Source of the DNA: Burkholderia sp. BCC0506
Lineage (GTDB): Bacteria; Pseudomonadota; Gammaproteobacteria; Burkholderiales; Burkholderiaceae
NCBI RefSeq assembly: GCF_902833145.1
Contig: NZ_CADFEN010000010.1
Location: forward strand, 1-64,000
Direction of reading: 5' to 3'
DNA: 64,000 nucleotides
Made by a program: the position numbers and the translations under genes. This document shows positions 35,141 to 42,598 of the stretch, piece by piece. Position 1 is the stretch's first letter. Every line of letters begins with the position of its first letter. Under the pieces are notes generated by a model. That model was not told the DNA's origin. It did not search any database and worked only from the letters and a program-made list of their open reading frames with translations.

Positions 35141-36457
35141 TTAACGACCGACCACCGTACCCGTACAGACGCTCGCGTTCCCGATGTCGAGATTGAACGT
35201 GCTCGCGTTGCTCAGGAAGTCGTTCGAGATGGCCGTCTGGTAGTTCGACGGAACCGTGTCGAAGCCGTTGCCGTGAACGATCGACGCGAAGCTGGCGCTC
35301 GTGTAGTGGCTGTTCAGGAAGTCATGCACGGCCGTCTTGACGTTCGAATCGGCGTAGCACTGGCTCAGGATGATCTGGCTGGTGCCGGAAACCGGATAGC
35401 CCGATGCCGGCTTGCCCGCGTTGGGCACCCAGTTTGCCTGGTTGGAGGCGGTCAGCTTGGTCGTGGGCGGTGCGAACCCACTCAGCGCCGTCGATGCGTT
35501 CGCGTACGTCGGTGCATAGTACGTGCCGTTCGTCGCGTTCCGGAGGCTCGCCACCGGCAGTTGCGTTGCGCTGGCCGACGTCGTGACCGTGCTCTGCGGC
35601 GCGAGGTACGTGTTCGTGTAATCCGGGCTCAGATAGGCGACTGCGGCCGTCGTGGTCGACGTCGTCGTGGCGTACGTCACCAGCTGGTTGCGCACGCCGC
35701 CGCTACCCGAAGCCCCGACGAAATGCGAGCCCGACGGGAAGCCGGTCGGGAACGACGCCGTGAAGGTCGTCGAATCGGCGAACGTGACGCCCGGGGCGGT
35801 GTTGGCGGTCGTGCAGACGGCGACCAGGTGGCGGGTCAGCAGTTCGGTCGTGCCGCTGCTGTCCGAACGGTAGACGACGGTGATCGGCGCGTTCAGCGTA
35901 TAGACCGAGCCCGTTTCCGGATTGGTGACCTGGTTCCAGTTCGTCAGCTTGCCCGAGAACACGCCGCACAGATCGTCGTCGTTCAACGCGATGCTGTGCG
36001 CTTGACCCGGCGTCGTTTGCGGCGTCGTGGTGCTCGTCACGGCCGGGCCGTTGACGACCGGAATCGTGATCGGCGTGACGATGTACGGGATCTGGATCAG
36101 CGGGCCGTTGGTCGCGCCGAGGCCGGCCTTGTACGACGTGAGCTGGGCGGTCGACAGCGCCGCATCGCTGTTCGCGAAGTGAACCGTGCCCGTGACCGTC
36201 GAGCCGAAGTACGTCGGCTGGTTGTTCAGGAATGCGTTCTGGCCGGCGCCCGAGCCGACCGAGTAATACGTGAACGAGCCTTCGGCGGTGCCGAACAAGC
36301 CGATTTCGGTCGCGGTGTTGCCGATCGCGCCGATGGTCGGAGCGACGAGCGACGAGCCGCCGCCTTGAACGTTCGGCGAGGCCATCGCGGCCGCCGCGCC
36401 CAGACCGGAAACAACGAGAGCGAGGACTTGACAGATCTTGCGCTTGCTGGATTTCAT
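35141..36457 (-). CDS. PstS/DING-like secreted phosphate-binding protein
   Basis: The protein has 438 residues from ATG 36455-36457, with AAGGAAATTTCTC upstream. A Sec signal peptide (about 1-26, cleavage near AMASP) gives a mature start SPNVQGGGSSLVAPTIGAIG. The phosphate-contact elements are intact: GGGSSLVAP at the N terminus, ALNDDDLCGVFSGKLTNWNQ, and YRSDSSGTTELLTRHLVAVC. Family members bind phosphate in the periplasm or, in DING/LapA-type cases, are exported by a phosphate-regulated type II system. No PstC/A/B permease genes are nearby, which argues for an exoprotein role. A composite PHO-like element in the correct orientation lies at 36559-36591. The 3' end shares about 70 nearly identical bases with the paralogue at 33651. 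Confidence 0.9.
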   Translation of the reverse strand: MKSSKRKICQVLALVVSGLGAAAAMASPNVQGGGSSLVAPTIGAIGNTATEIGLFGTAEGSFTYYSVGSGAGQNAFLNNQPTYFGSTVTGTVHFANSDAALSTAQLTSYKAGLGATNGPLIQIPYIVTPITIPVVNGPAVTSTTTPQTTPGQAHSIALNDDDLCGVFSGKLTNWNQVTNPETGSVYTLNAPITVVYRSDSSGTTELLTRHLVAVCTTANTAPGVTFADSTTFTASFPTGFPSGSHFVGASGSGGVRNQLVTYATTTSTTTAAVAYLSPDYTNTYLAPQSTVTTSASATQLPVASLRNATNGTYYAPTYANASTALSGFAPPTTKLTASNQANWVPNAGKPASGYPVSGTSQIILSQCYADSNVKTAVHDFLNSHYTSASFASIVHGNGFDTVPSNYQTAISNDFLSNASTFNLDIGNASVCTGTVVGR

Positions 36458-36558
36458 GAGAAATTTCCTTGAACGAAGATAAACGGGAACCCCTGCTGTT
36501 GCGGTTGGAATGCTTATGGACCGCCGGGTAAATGTAGGTGGAAATCCGAATGACGCGT

Positions 36559-36591
36559 GTGAATTTTTCATAACGAATGGTGCGTAACATT
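36559..36591 (-). promoter_or_regulatory. Composite element 4 upstream of the pstS-like gene
   Basis: Read on the minus strand: GTTACGCACCAT, then TCGTTAT-GAAA-AATTCAC (PHO-like repeat, 36559-36576). The upstream part, AATGGTGCGTAACATT on the plus strand at 36576-36591, is the same near-palindrome as elements 1-3. It lies about 102 bp before the start of the gene at 36457. Confidence 0.6.
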
Positions 36592-36782
36592 TTTATCGGG
36601 AAAGTCATTGCGTTATTCGAATTGATAAAGTGCGGGGCGGCGCGTCATTCGGCACAAGCCGGAGTGTCCAGATACTGGGATTTAGCCGAAATCGTTCGGT
36701 GGGTCGTGCGCGGAAGCCCGCGTGAGGCTTGATGGAAGCTGTTGATGCAGCACGCGGGCCCGCGCAGTGCTATCCCAACTTC

Positions 36783-36815
36783 AAGGCGGTTTCGTGGCGG
36801 ATGTTACGGAACATT
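36783..36815 (-). promoter_or_regulatory. Composite element 5 in the pstS-gspF intergenic region
   Basis: On the minus strand: AATGTTCCGTAACAT (36801-36815), followed by CCGCCAC-GAAA-CCGCCTT. The ATGTT-N4-AACAT dyad is perfect. The 663-bp gap 36458-37120 is AT-richer than its surroundings and shows no gene, only this element, element 4 and the PHO-like site at 37006. Which start it serves is unclear (326 bp from the pstS-like start, 305 bp from gspF). Confidence 0.5.
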
Positions 36816-37005
36816 CTGCACGTCGATGAATATCTTCCGTTTTGATGTATTTATCTCGCTTTTGGCGAGAATCTGTAAATGGAAGGTTGGTGGCGGGTGC
36901 GGGTATTTAAAATAACGACGATTAATTGGTTGGATAAGATTGAAATCGTTTTTACGTTATAAGAATAACGACCCGGGTAATAAGACCCGCCAAAAAAGGT
37001 AGCCC

Positions 37006-37028
37006 AACATCCGTCACAAATCTGCGCT
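37006..37028 (+). promoter_or_regulatory. PHO-box-like site upstream of gspF
   Basis: AACAT then CCGTCAC-AAAT-CTGCGCT (37011-37028). The stretch CCGTCACAAATCTG differs from the PHO consensus only at the second base. It is 93 bp before the gspF start. The AACATCCG lead-in also matches element 5. Confidence 0.6.
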
Positions 37029-37120
37029 GGTTCGCTCCGTAGTCTTCCCCCGGCGACTCTGTCCGGCAAGCTGCGCGACGTCATCGGAAGCAGTCGCGCA
37101 CGTGACAGGAGAACATCGGC

Positions 37121-38338
37121 ATGTCGGCATTCCGCTACGAAGCGATCGATCCCACCGGCCGCACGCTGAAAGGCGTGCTCGAAGCCGACAGTGCGCGCGC
37201 CGGCCGCAGCCATCTGCGCACGCAGGGGCTCACGCCGCTCGTCGTCGAACTCGCCGCGCAGCGCCTGCACGGCGAGCGCCATCAACGCTTGTCGCTCGGC
37301 CGCAAGCTGTCGCAGCGCGAGCAGGCGATCATCACGCGCCAGCTCGCGAGCCTGCTCGTCGCAGGCCTGCCGCTCGACGAATCGCTGTCGGTGCTGAGCG
37401 AGCAGGCCGAGCGCGAATACGTGCGCGAGCTGATGGCGTCGATCCGCGCGGAAATCGTCGGCGGCCATTCGTTCGCGAATGCGTTGAGCCAGCATCCGCG
37501 CGATTTTCCGGAGATCTACCGCGCGCTCGTCGCGGCCGGCGAGCACACGGGCAAGCTCGGCATCGTGCTGTCGCGCCTGGCCGACTACATCGAACAGAGC
37601 AACGCGCTGAAACAAAAGATCCTGCTCGCGTTCACGTACCCGGGCATTGTCACGCTGATCGCGTTCGGCATCGTCACGTTCCTGTTGAGCTACGTGGTGC
37701 CGCAAGTGGCCAACGTGTTTACCAGCACGAAGCAGCAACTGCCGACGCTGACGGTCGTGATGCTCGCGCTGTCGGACTTCGTGCGGCACTGGTGGTGGGC
37801 GTCGCTTGCGGCGACGGTCGCGATCGTCTATGCGATCCGCAAGGTGCTGTCGCGCGACGCGCCGCGGCTCAGGTTCGACGCGTGGGTGCTGACCGCGCCG
37901 CTCGCCGGCAAACTCGTGCGCGGCTACAACACGGTGCGCTTCGCGAGCACGCTCGGCATTCTCACCGCGGCCGGCGTGCCGATCCTGCGCGCGTTGCAAG
38001 CGGCCGGCGAGACGTTGTCGAACCGTGCGATGCGCGCGAACGTCGACGACGCGATCGTCCGCGTGCGCGAAGGCTCCGCGCTGTCACGCGCGCTGGCGCA
38101 CACGAAGACGTTTCCGCCGGTGCTCGTGCACCTGATCCGCTCGGGCGAGGCGACGGGCGACGTGACGACGATGCTCGATCGCGCATCCGAAGGCGAGTCG
38201 CGCGAGCTGGAACGCCGCACGATGTTCCTGACGAGCCTGCTCGAACCGCTGTTGATCCTCGCGATGGGCGGCGTGGTGCTCGTGATCGTGCTCGCGGTGA
38301 TGATGCCGATCATCGAGCTGAACAACATGGTGCAGTGA
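37121..38338 (+). CDS. gspF: Type II secretion inner-membrane protein GspF
   Basis: The protein has 405 residues, the standard GspF length. Two T2SSF domains (about 70-195 and 270-395) and three membrane segments (about 170-190, 220-240 and 375-400) are readable. Typical signatures are ALSQHPRDFPEIYRALVAAG near 123 and the C-terminal GGVVLVIVLAVMMPIIELNN. It forms the inner-membrane platform contacting the GspE ATPase, which is not encoded in this window. The start at ATG 37121 has AGGAGA about 8 bases upstream. It is convergent with the gspC-like gene. Confidence 0.93.
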   Translation: MSAFRYEAIDPTGRTLKGVLEADSARAGRSHLRTQGLTPLVVELAAQRLHGERHQRLSLGRKLSQREQAIITRQLASLLVAGLPLDESLSVLSEQAEREYVRELMASIRAEIVGGHSFANALSQHPRDFPEIYRALVAAGEHTGKLGIVLSRLADYIEQSNALKQKILLAFTYPGIVTLIAFGIVTFLLSYVVPQVANVFTSTKQQLPTLTVVMLALSDFVRHWWWASLAATVAIVYAIRKVLSRDAPRLRFDAWVLTAPLAGKLVRGYNTVRFASTLGILTAAGVPILRALQAAGETLSNRAMRANVDDAIVRVREGSALSRALAHTKTFPPVLVHLIRSGEATGDVTTMLDRASEGESRELERRTMFLTSLLEPLLILAMGGVVLVIVLAVMMPIIELNNMVQ

Positions 38339-38346
38339 TGCGCGGC

Positions 38347-38793
38347 TCAGCGCACGAACGCGTTGGCCTTCTCCGCGGCGGGCAGCGCGATCTCGCGTTG
38401 CATCCCGTTGCGATCGACGACGATCGAACGCGCGCGCACCTCGACGAGCTTCGCGGCTTCGCCGAGCGCCGCGCCGAGCGACACGACGCGCGATGCCTCG
38501 CCGCCGATGCTGACGATCGCCGCCGCGCGGCGCGCATCGAACGCGAGCACGCCGAGCAACTGAATGGCATCGCGGCCGTCGTCGGGTTTCGCGCCGAACA
38601 GCCGTGCGCCGGCCGCCACGTCGATCGGCGCGGGCGGCGGTGCAAGCGCCGCGACCGGCGCATCGGCGGCGCTCAGTACACGCACGGCCCACAGCGACAC
38701 GGCGGCGAGCGCTGCGGCGGCGGCGAACGTCGCCGCGAGCGGCACGAGATCGGCGCGGGACGGCACGATGCGAAGCAGGTCGAGCGGTTTCAT
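38347..38793 (-). CDS. GspC-like type II secretion inner-membrane protein (short form)
   Basis: The protein has 148 residues from ATG 38791-38793 (MKPLDLLRIVPSRADL). An in-frame ATG at 38830-38832 is an alternative. One membrane helix (about 18-38) is followed by a Pro/Ala linker and a homology-region-like periplasmic domain (about 60-140, AIQLLGVLAFDARRAAAIVS, then RARSIVVDRNGMQREIALP). This is the GspC plan without the C-terminal PDZ domain, as in short HxcP-type proteins; classical GspC is about 270-300 residues. It would link the inner-membrane platform to the secretin. It is divergent from gspH with overlapping upstream regions, and ends 9 bp from the gspF stop. Confidence 0.75.
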   Translation of the reverse strand: MKPLDLLRIVPSRADLVPLAATFAAAAALAAVSLWAVRVLSAADAPVAALAPPPAPIDVAAGARLFGAKPDDGRDAIQLLGVLAFDARRAAAIVSIGGEASRVVSLGAALGEAAKLVEVRARSIVVDRNGMQREIALPAAEKANAFVR

Positions 38794-38854
38794 GGCGACA
38801 AGTCGATGCGATGGACGGAAGACGTTTTCCATTCTTTGCCGCGAGGGTGAATGC

Positions 38855-39382
38855 ATGATGACGGGCCTCAACGAAACGCGAACGTCGTACGCCGGCCGGT
38901 CGTGTCGATACACGCGTCGCGGCGCGCAACGCGGCTTCACGCTGCTGGAGATGCTCGTCGTGCTCGTGATCGTCGGGCTGCTGGTCGCGGTCGTGACGCT
39001 CGCGCCGTCGCGCAATCGCCGCACCGATCTGGCGGAGGAGGCGCAGCGTCTCGCGAACCTGCTCGAATCGGCCGGCGACGAAGCGCAGGTGCGCTCGACG
39101 CCGATCGCATGGCAGCCGGTCGGCGGCGGCTATCGCTTCGTGCAGCGCACCGAAAGCGGCGGCTGGGCGCCGATGACCGACGATCTCTATCGTGCACGCC
39201 GCTGGGGCGCCGAGGTAACGGGCGTGTCGGTGCGCTACACCGGCGGCGGCGACGTGCCGTCGCGCGTGGTGCTCGGCAGCGAAAGCATCGACGTGCCGGT
39301 GACGATCACGTTGTGGTCCGGCGACGTGCGGATGGCCGTGGTCGGCACGGGCATCGGCAACTTCGTCGTGCGCCGGCCTTGA
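38855..39382 (+). CDS. gspH: Type II secretion minor pseudopilin GspH
   Basis: The protein has 175 residues from ATG 38855 (38858 possible), with GAGGG upstream. A long basic leader (about 26 residues) precedes RG-FTLLEMLVVLVIVGLLVAVVTL, with Glu at +5. The rest has the GspH domain pattern (LAEEAQRLANLLESAGDEAQ, then WGAEVTGVSVRYTGG). Length is typical (about 150-190). GspG-like calcium-binding features are absent, supporting H rather than G. It is followed by the STN gene after 183 bp. Confidence 0.85.
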   Translation: MMTGLNETRTSYAGRSCRYTRRGAQRGFTLLEMLVVLVIVGLLVAVVTLAPSRNRRTDLAEEAQRLANLLESAGDEAQVRSTPIAWQPVGGGYRFVQRTESGGWAPMTDDLYRARRWGAEVTGVSVRYTGGGDVPSRVVLGSESIDVPVTITLWSGDVRMAVVGTGIGNFVVRRP

Positions 39383-39448
39383 GCGACGTTTGACGCCGGG
39401 CGCGAACGCGACGGGCGAACGCGTCCGGATCGAATCGCGCCGCGGCAT

Positions 39449-39466
39449 GCTTCACCTGACTGTCAC
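39449..39466 (+). promoter_or_regulatory. PHO-box-like site upstream of the signalling triad
   Basis: GCTTCAC-CTGA-CTGTCAC. The second half is a consensus PHO unit and the first keeps TCAC, with an 11-bp period. It is 100 bp before the STN-domain gene, so phosphate starvation could induce the ECF sigma operon. Confidence 0.55.
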
Positions 39467-39565
39467 AGTGCCCGCGCACAATCGGTCGTTCGCTTGCGAC
39501 GGAGCCGCTCACGGGGGCGTGTGCTTCGGCACGCGGCGTGCAACTCCACTTCCGTCCAGGGATTC

Positions 39566-40312
39566 ATGACTCGTTCACGGGCGCCGACCGGTGTCCTGGC
39601 GCTCGTCGCGTGGCTCGCGTTCGCCGTGCTGTGCATGCGCGGCGCGCACGCGCAGGAGACCGGTTCCATCGGCCGTCAGCCGGGCAGCGCGGTGCATTTC
39701 GATCTGCCCGCGCAGCCGCTCGCGAAGGCGTTGCAGGATTTCGCGCGGCTTACCGAGCTGATCGTGCTCGCACCGGCGCCGTTGCTCGACGGGCGCACGA
39801 GCGCGCCGGTCCAGGGCGATTTCGCGCCGCGCGACGCGCTCGAGCGGATGCTGGGCGGAACGGGGTTGCGTGCGGCATTCTCGCGTCCGGACGAAGCGAT
39901 CATCGTCGCGCAGCCGGCCGCCGAGACGCCGCCCGCGGCGGCCGACACGCCGGCGGACCCGGCGCTGCCGATCGACGGGATCGGCGATTCCGGCGAGCGG
40001 CGCGCGTTCGCGGGCCTGCTGCAGGCGCATCTGATCGATGCGCTGTGCGCGCAGCCGGCAGCCGTGCCGGGCAGCTATCGACTCGTCGCGCAGGTGCGCA
40101 TCGACAACAGGGGGGCGGTGGTGGCGGTCAACATGGTGGCATCGAGCGGTTCGGCCGCCCGCGACGCGGCGGTGATGCGCGCGCTGCGCGCGCTGAAGCT
40201 GGACGACGGGCCGCCGGCGGACCTGCCGCAGCCGGTCACGATCCTGCTGCGCCCGGCCGGCAACGGCGTGCATTTCCGTTGCCCGGCGCCGCAGCCGGCC
40301 GTTCGGGGCTAG
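39566..40312 (+). CDS. Periplasmic STN-domain signalling protein with TonB-C-like tail (VreA-like)
   Basis: The protein has 248 residues from ATG 39566. A signal peptide (about 1-29, AHAQ) is followed by a secretin/TonB short N-terminal (STN) domain (about 45-115: FDLPAQPLAKALQDFARLTE, then PVQGDFAPRDALERMLGGTG). A C-terminal TonB-C-like domain follows (about 150-235: RLVAQVRIDNRGAVVAVNMV, then an Ala-rich helix and a QPVTILLRP strand). There is no beta-barrel. This is the plan of P. aeruginosa VreA, the receptor-like part of the PUMA3 cell-surface signalling system. It is followed after 6 bp by the ECF sigma gene. Confidence 0.85.
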   Translation: MTRSRAPTGVLALVAWLAFAVLCMRGAHAQETGSIGRQPGSAVHFDLPAQPLAKALQDFARLTELIVLAPAPLLDGRTSAPVQGDFAPRDALERMLGGTGLRAAFSRPDEAIIVAQPAAETPPAAADTPADPALPIDGIGDSGERRAFAGLLQAHLIDALCAQPAAVPGSYRLVAQVRIDNRGAVVAVNMVASSGSAARDAAVMRALRALKLDDGPPADLPQPVTILLRPAGNGVHFRCPAPQPAVRG

Positions 40313-40318
40313 GCCGCC

Positions 40319-40867
40319 ATGTCCGACAGCAACCGCTCCGGGCTCAGGCATCTGCTGGCGACGCGCTACGCGTACCTGGTCAGGCGGCTCGAACGCGTGA
40401 CGGGGTCGAAGGACGGCGCCGCCGACGCGCTGCACGAAACCTGGCTGCGCCTCGAGAACGCGAACGTCTCCACGCAAGTGACGAACGCGGACGCCTATAT
40501 ACTCGGGATGGCGAACAATGTCGCGATCGACCAGCATCGGCGCGAACGGCGGCACCTGCATGACGACGACGTCGAGACGCTGATGGAAATGCCCGACGAA
40601 CTCGCCGATCCCGAGCGCATCGTCGCGGCGCGCCGCAAGGTCGAGACGCTGAAGGACGTGCTGCGCGGCCTGCCGCCGCGGCGCCGCGCGATCCTGCTGG
40701 CCGCTCGCGTGGACGGCCTGCTGAACCGCGAGATCGCCGAGCATTTCGGTATCTCGCTGCGGCTCGTCGAAAGCGAGCTGAGCGCGGCGATGAAGTACTG
40801 CCTGCAGCGCATGCAGGAAGACGGCGATTCGTACACGGGCACGCGAGGCGGCCCGCGCAAATTTTGA
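40319..40867 (+). CDS. FecI-type ECF sigma factor (VreI-like)
   Basis: The protein has 182 residues with region 2 (about 8-75: LLATRYAYLVRRLERVTGSK, then ADAYILGMANNVAIDQHRRE) and region 4 (about 105-160: LRGLPPRRRAILLAARVDGL, then NREIAEHFGISLRLVESELS). It has FecI-family length and layout. It sits in one unit with the STN gene and the FecR-type gene. In the homologous Pseudomonas system the sigma drives hxc, pdtA/B and exbB2 genes together with PhoB. A similar regulon is inferred here. Its stop at 40865-40867 overlaps a possible TTG start of the next gene. Confidence 0.9.
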   Translation: MSDSNRSGLRHLLATRYAYLVRRLERVTGSKDGAADALHETWLRLENANVSTQVTNADAYILGMANNVAIDQHRRERRHLHDDDVETLMEMPDELADPERIVAARRKVETLKDVLRGLPPRRRAILLAARVDGLLNREIAEHFGISLRLVESELSAAMKYCLQRMQEDGDSYTGTRGGPRKF

Positions 40868-40878
40868 GCATCCGGACG

Positions 40879-41874
40879 ATGACGAAAGCCCAGGCCCACC
40901 CTGCCCACGACGAACTCGACGAAGCGAGTGCGTGGCTGCTGCGTCTGCGCTCGGGAGAAGCGGGCCAGGCCGAAGCCGATGCGTTCGAACGCTGGTGTGC
41001 CGATCGTCCGCAAGCCGCCGATCTGCTGCGCGACACGTGGGGCGCGCTGCGTACGGCGGCGACCGAGCTCGCGCACGAGGAGCGCGCGGCGGCGGCCTGG
41101 GCAGAGGTTGCCAAGCGCGAGCGCACGATGCGCACCGGGCGCCGCGCGTTCCTCGGCTTCGCGGTCGCGGCCGGCGCGTCTTGGCTCGCGGTGCGGCCGC
41201 CGATGCAACTGTGGCCGTCGCTTGGCGACATCGCGGCCGACTACCACACGGGCACCGGCGAGCAGCGCAGCGTCGCGCTGTCGTCGCGCGTGACGGTCGA
41301 ACTCAATACGCAGACGCGTCTCGACGTGCTGCCCGCGGGCGATGCCGCGCATGGCGTCGAAGTGGTCGCCGGCGAGGCCGAGATCGACGCGGTCGCACCG
41401 CCGGCCGGCCGCGCGACGCCGATCCAGCCCGTCACCGTGATCGCGGGCGGCGGCCGCATGCGGGCGACGGTCGCGCGCTTCAACGTGCGGCGCACGGGCA
41501 CGCAGGTCTGCGTGACCTGCCTGTCCGGCACGGTCGCGCTCGAGCATCCGCGCGGCGCGCGTACGCTGAACGCCGACGATCAGGTCGTCTACGACGATCG
41601 CGGCGTGCAGCCGGTGTCGCGAATCGATCCGGTCGCCGTCAGCGCGTGGCGGCGCGGCATGCTGGTGTTCAACGGCGTGCCGCTGTCGGACGTCGTCGAC
41701 GAGATCAACCGCTACCGGCGCGGCAAGGTCATTCTGCGTAGCGCGTCGCTCGGCGCGAACCGGATGCAGGCGCAGTTCCCGATCACGCGGCTCGACGACG
41801 TGATCGACATGGTCGGCAGCCTGTACGGCGCGCACATCACGCGCTTGCCCGGCAACATCGTGCTGCTGAGCTGA
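40879..41874 (+). CDS. FecR-type transmembrane anti-sigma factor (VreR-like)
   Basis: The protein has 331 residues from ATG 40879. An upstream TTG at 40864 would overlap the sigma stop. The cytoplasmic FecR N-terminal domain (DUF4880, about 10-60: ASAWLLRLRSGEAGQAEADA, then FERWCADRP) binds the sigma. A single membrane helix (about 92-112, RRAFLGFAVAAGASWLAV) leads to the periplasmic FecR domain (about 125-225) and a C-terminal STN-like DUF4974 domain (about 260-331, FNGVPLSDVVDEINRYRRGK). It should hold the sigma inactive until signalled by the STN protein. A hairpin terminator follows. Confidence 0.9.
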   Translation: MTKAQAHPAHDELDEASAWLLRLRSGEAGQAEADAFERWCADRPQAADLLRDTWGALRTAATELAHEERAAAAWAEVAKRERTMRTGRRAFLGFAVAAGASWLAVRPPMQLWPSLGDIAADYHTGTGEQRSVALSSRVTVELNTQTRLDVLPAGDAAHGVEVVAGEAEIDAVAPPAGRATPIQPVTVIAGGGRMRATVARFNVRRTGTQVCVTCLSGTVALEHPRGARTLNADDQVVYDDRGVQPVSRIDPVAVSAWRRGMLVFNGVPLSDVVDEINRYRRGKVILRSASLGANRMQAQFPITRLDDVIDMVGSLYGAHITRLPGNIVLLS

Positions 41875-41890
41875 CGCGGCTTCCCGCGTC
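41873..41890 (+). terminator. Terminator-like hairpin after the anti-sigma gene
   Basis: GACGCGG-CTTC-CCGCGTC (41873-41890) forms a 7-bp stem with a UUCG-type-like tetraloop, starting at the stop codon. It is followed by a pyrimidine-rich, T-containing tract. The remainder up to 42137 shows no gene. Confidence 0.6.
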
Positions 41891-42137
41891 GTCTGCTGTC
41901 CTTCCTTCTTCCTCGTTTTCGCCAGGCGGCCCGTTCGCCCGCGGGGCGGCCCGCGCTGCGGGTTACGGCCCGTCGATACGACTTTATCCATGAGGGCCGG
42001 CAAACGTCGGGCTGTCGTTCGCGATGGCCTGGCGGGGCGTCGTCGGACCCGAGGCGTGGGTGGCAAGCGCCCCGGCCGCGCGGTGATGCGCGGAGCGGGG
42101 AAAGTGTGTCGAATGAGCTTCGGGCGGTGGCGTGATC

Positions 42138-42416
42138 ATGAACGAATCGCAGCGGGATATGGATTCCGGCGACGCGGACACGCGTGCCGACGCAATCCGC
42201 GAGGGCGCGGTGCGCTGGCTGCTGTGGCTGCGCGCCGGCGATATGACCGGACAGGAACGAGACGCTTTCGGGCGCTGGCGCGCGCAGAGCGACGAGCACG
42301 CACGCACGGTGCGCGAGCTGATCTGGATGTGGGCCGTGCTGGAGACGGTCGGTCGGCAGGAATCCGGCGAGCCGGGCGGGCCTGCTGGGCCTCGTGGGCC
42401 GACGCGCGCGCATTAG
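42138..42416 (+). CDS. Stand-alone FecR N-terminal (DUF4880) domain protein
   Basis: The protein has 92 residues from ATG 42138 (in-frame GTG at 42132). The sequence EGAVRWLLWLRAGDMTGQER, then DAFGRWRAQSDEHARTV, matches the cytoplasmic sigma-binding domain of FecR proteins. The chain then ends in a Gly/Pro-rich tail with no membrane helix or periplasmic domain. It lies 263 bp after the full-length anti-sigma gene. It may be a soluble competitor for the sigma factor, or the stub of a duplicated fecR. Codon use stays gene-like to the stop, favouring a functional short protein. Confidence 0.7.
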   Translation: MNESQRDMDSGDADTRADAIREGAVRWLLWLRAGDMTGQERDAFGRWRAQSDEHARTVRELIWMWAVLETVGRQESGEPGGPAGPRGPTRAH

Positions 42417-42598
42417 GGCCGGCGCACGTGCGTTATTGACGTGAACGGACCCGGCCCCGGCGCACGTGCGTCGCAAGAAAGTCTGCGGGTTAGGCGTGCC
42501 CGCTTCGACCTTGTATACGAGAGAGCGAGGGGGTCGTGCAGCGGGGCCGAGAGGCGGAGACGGGATCCGGGAGCCGGAATGGGCGCCCGGATCGCCGT

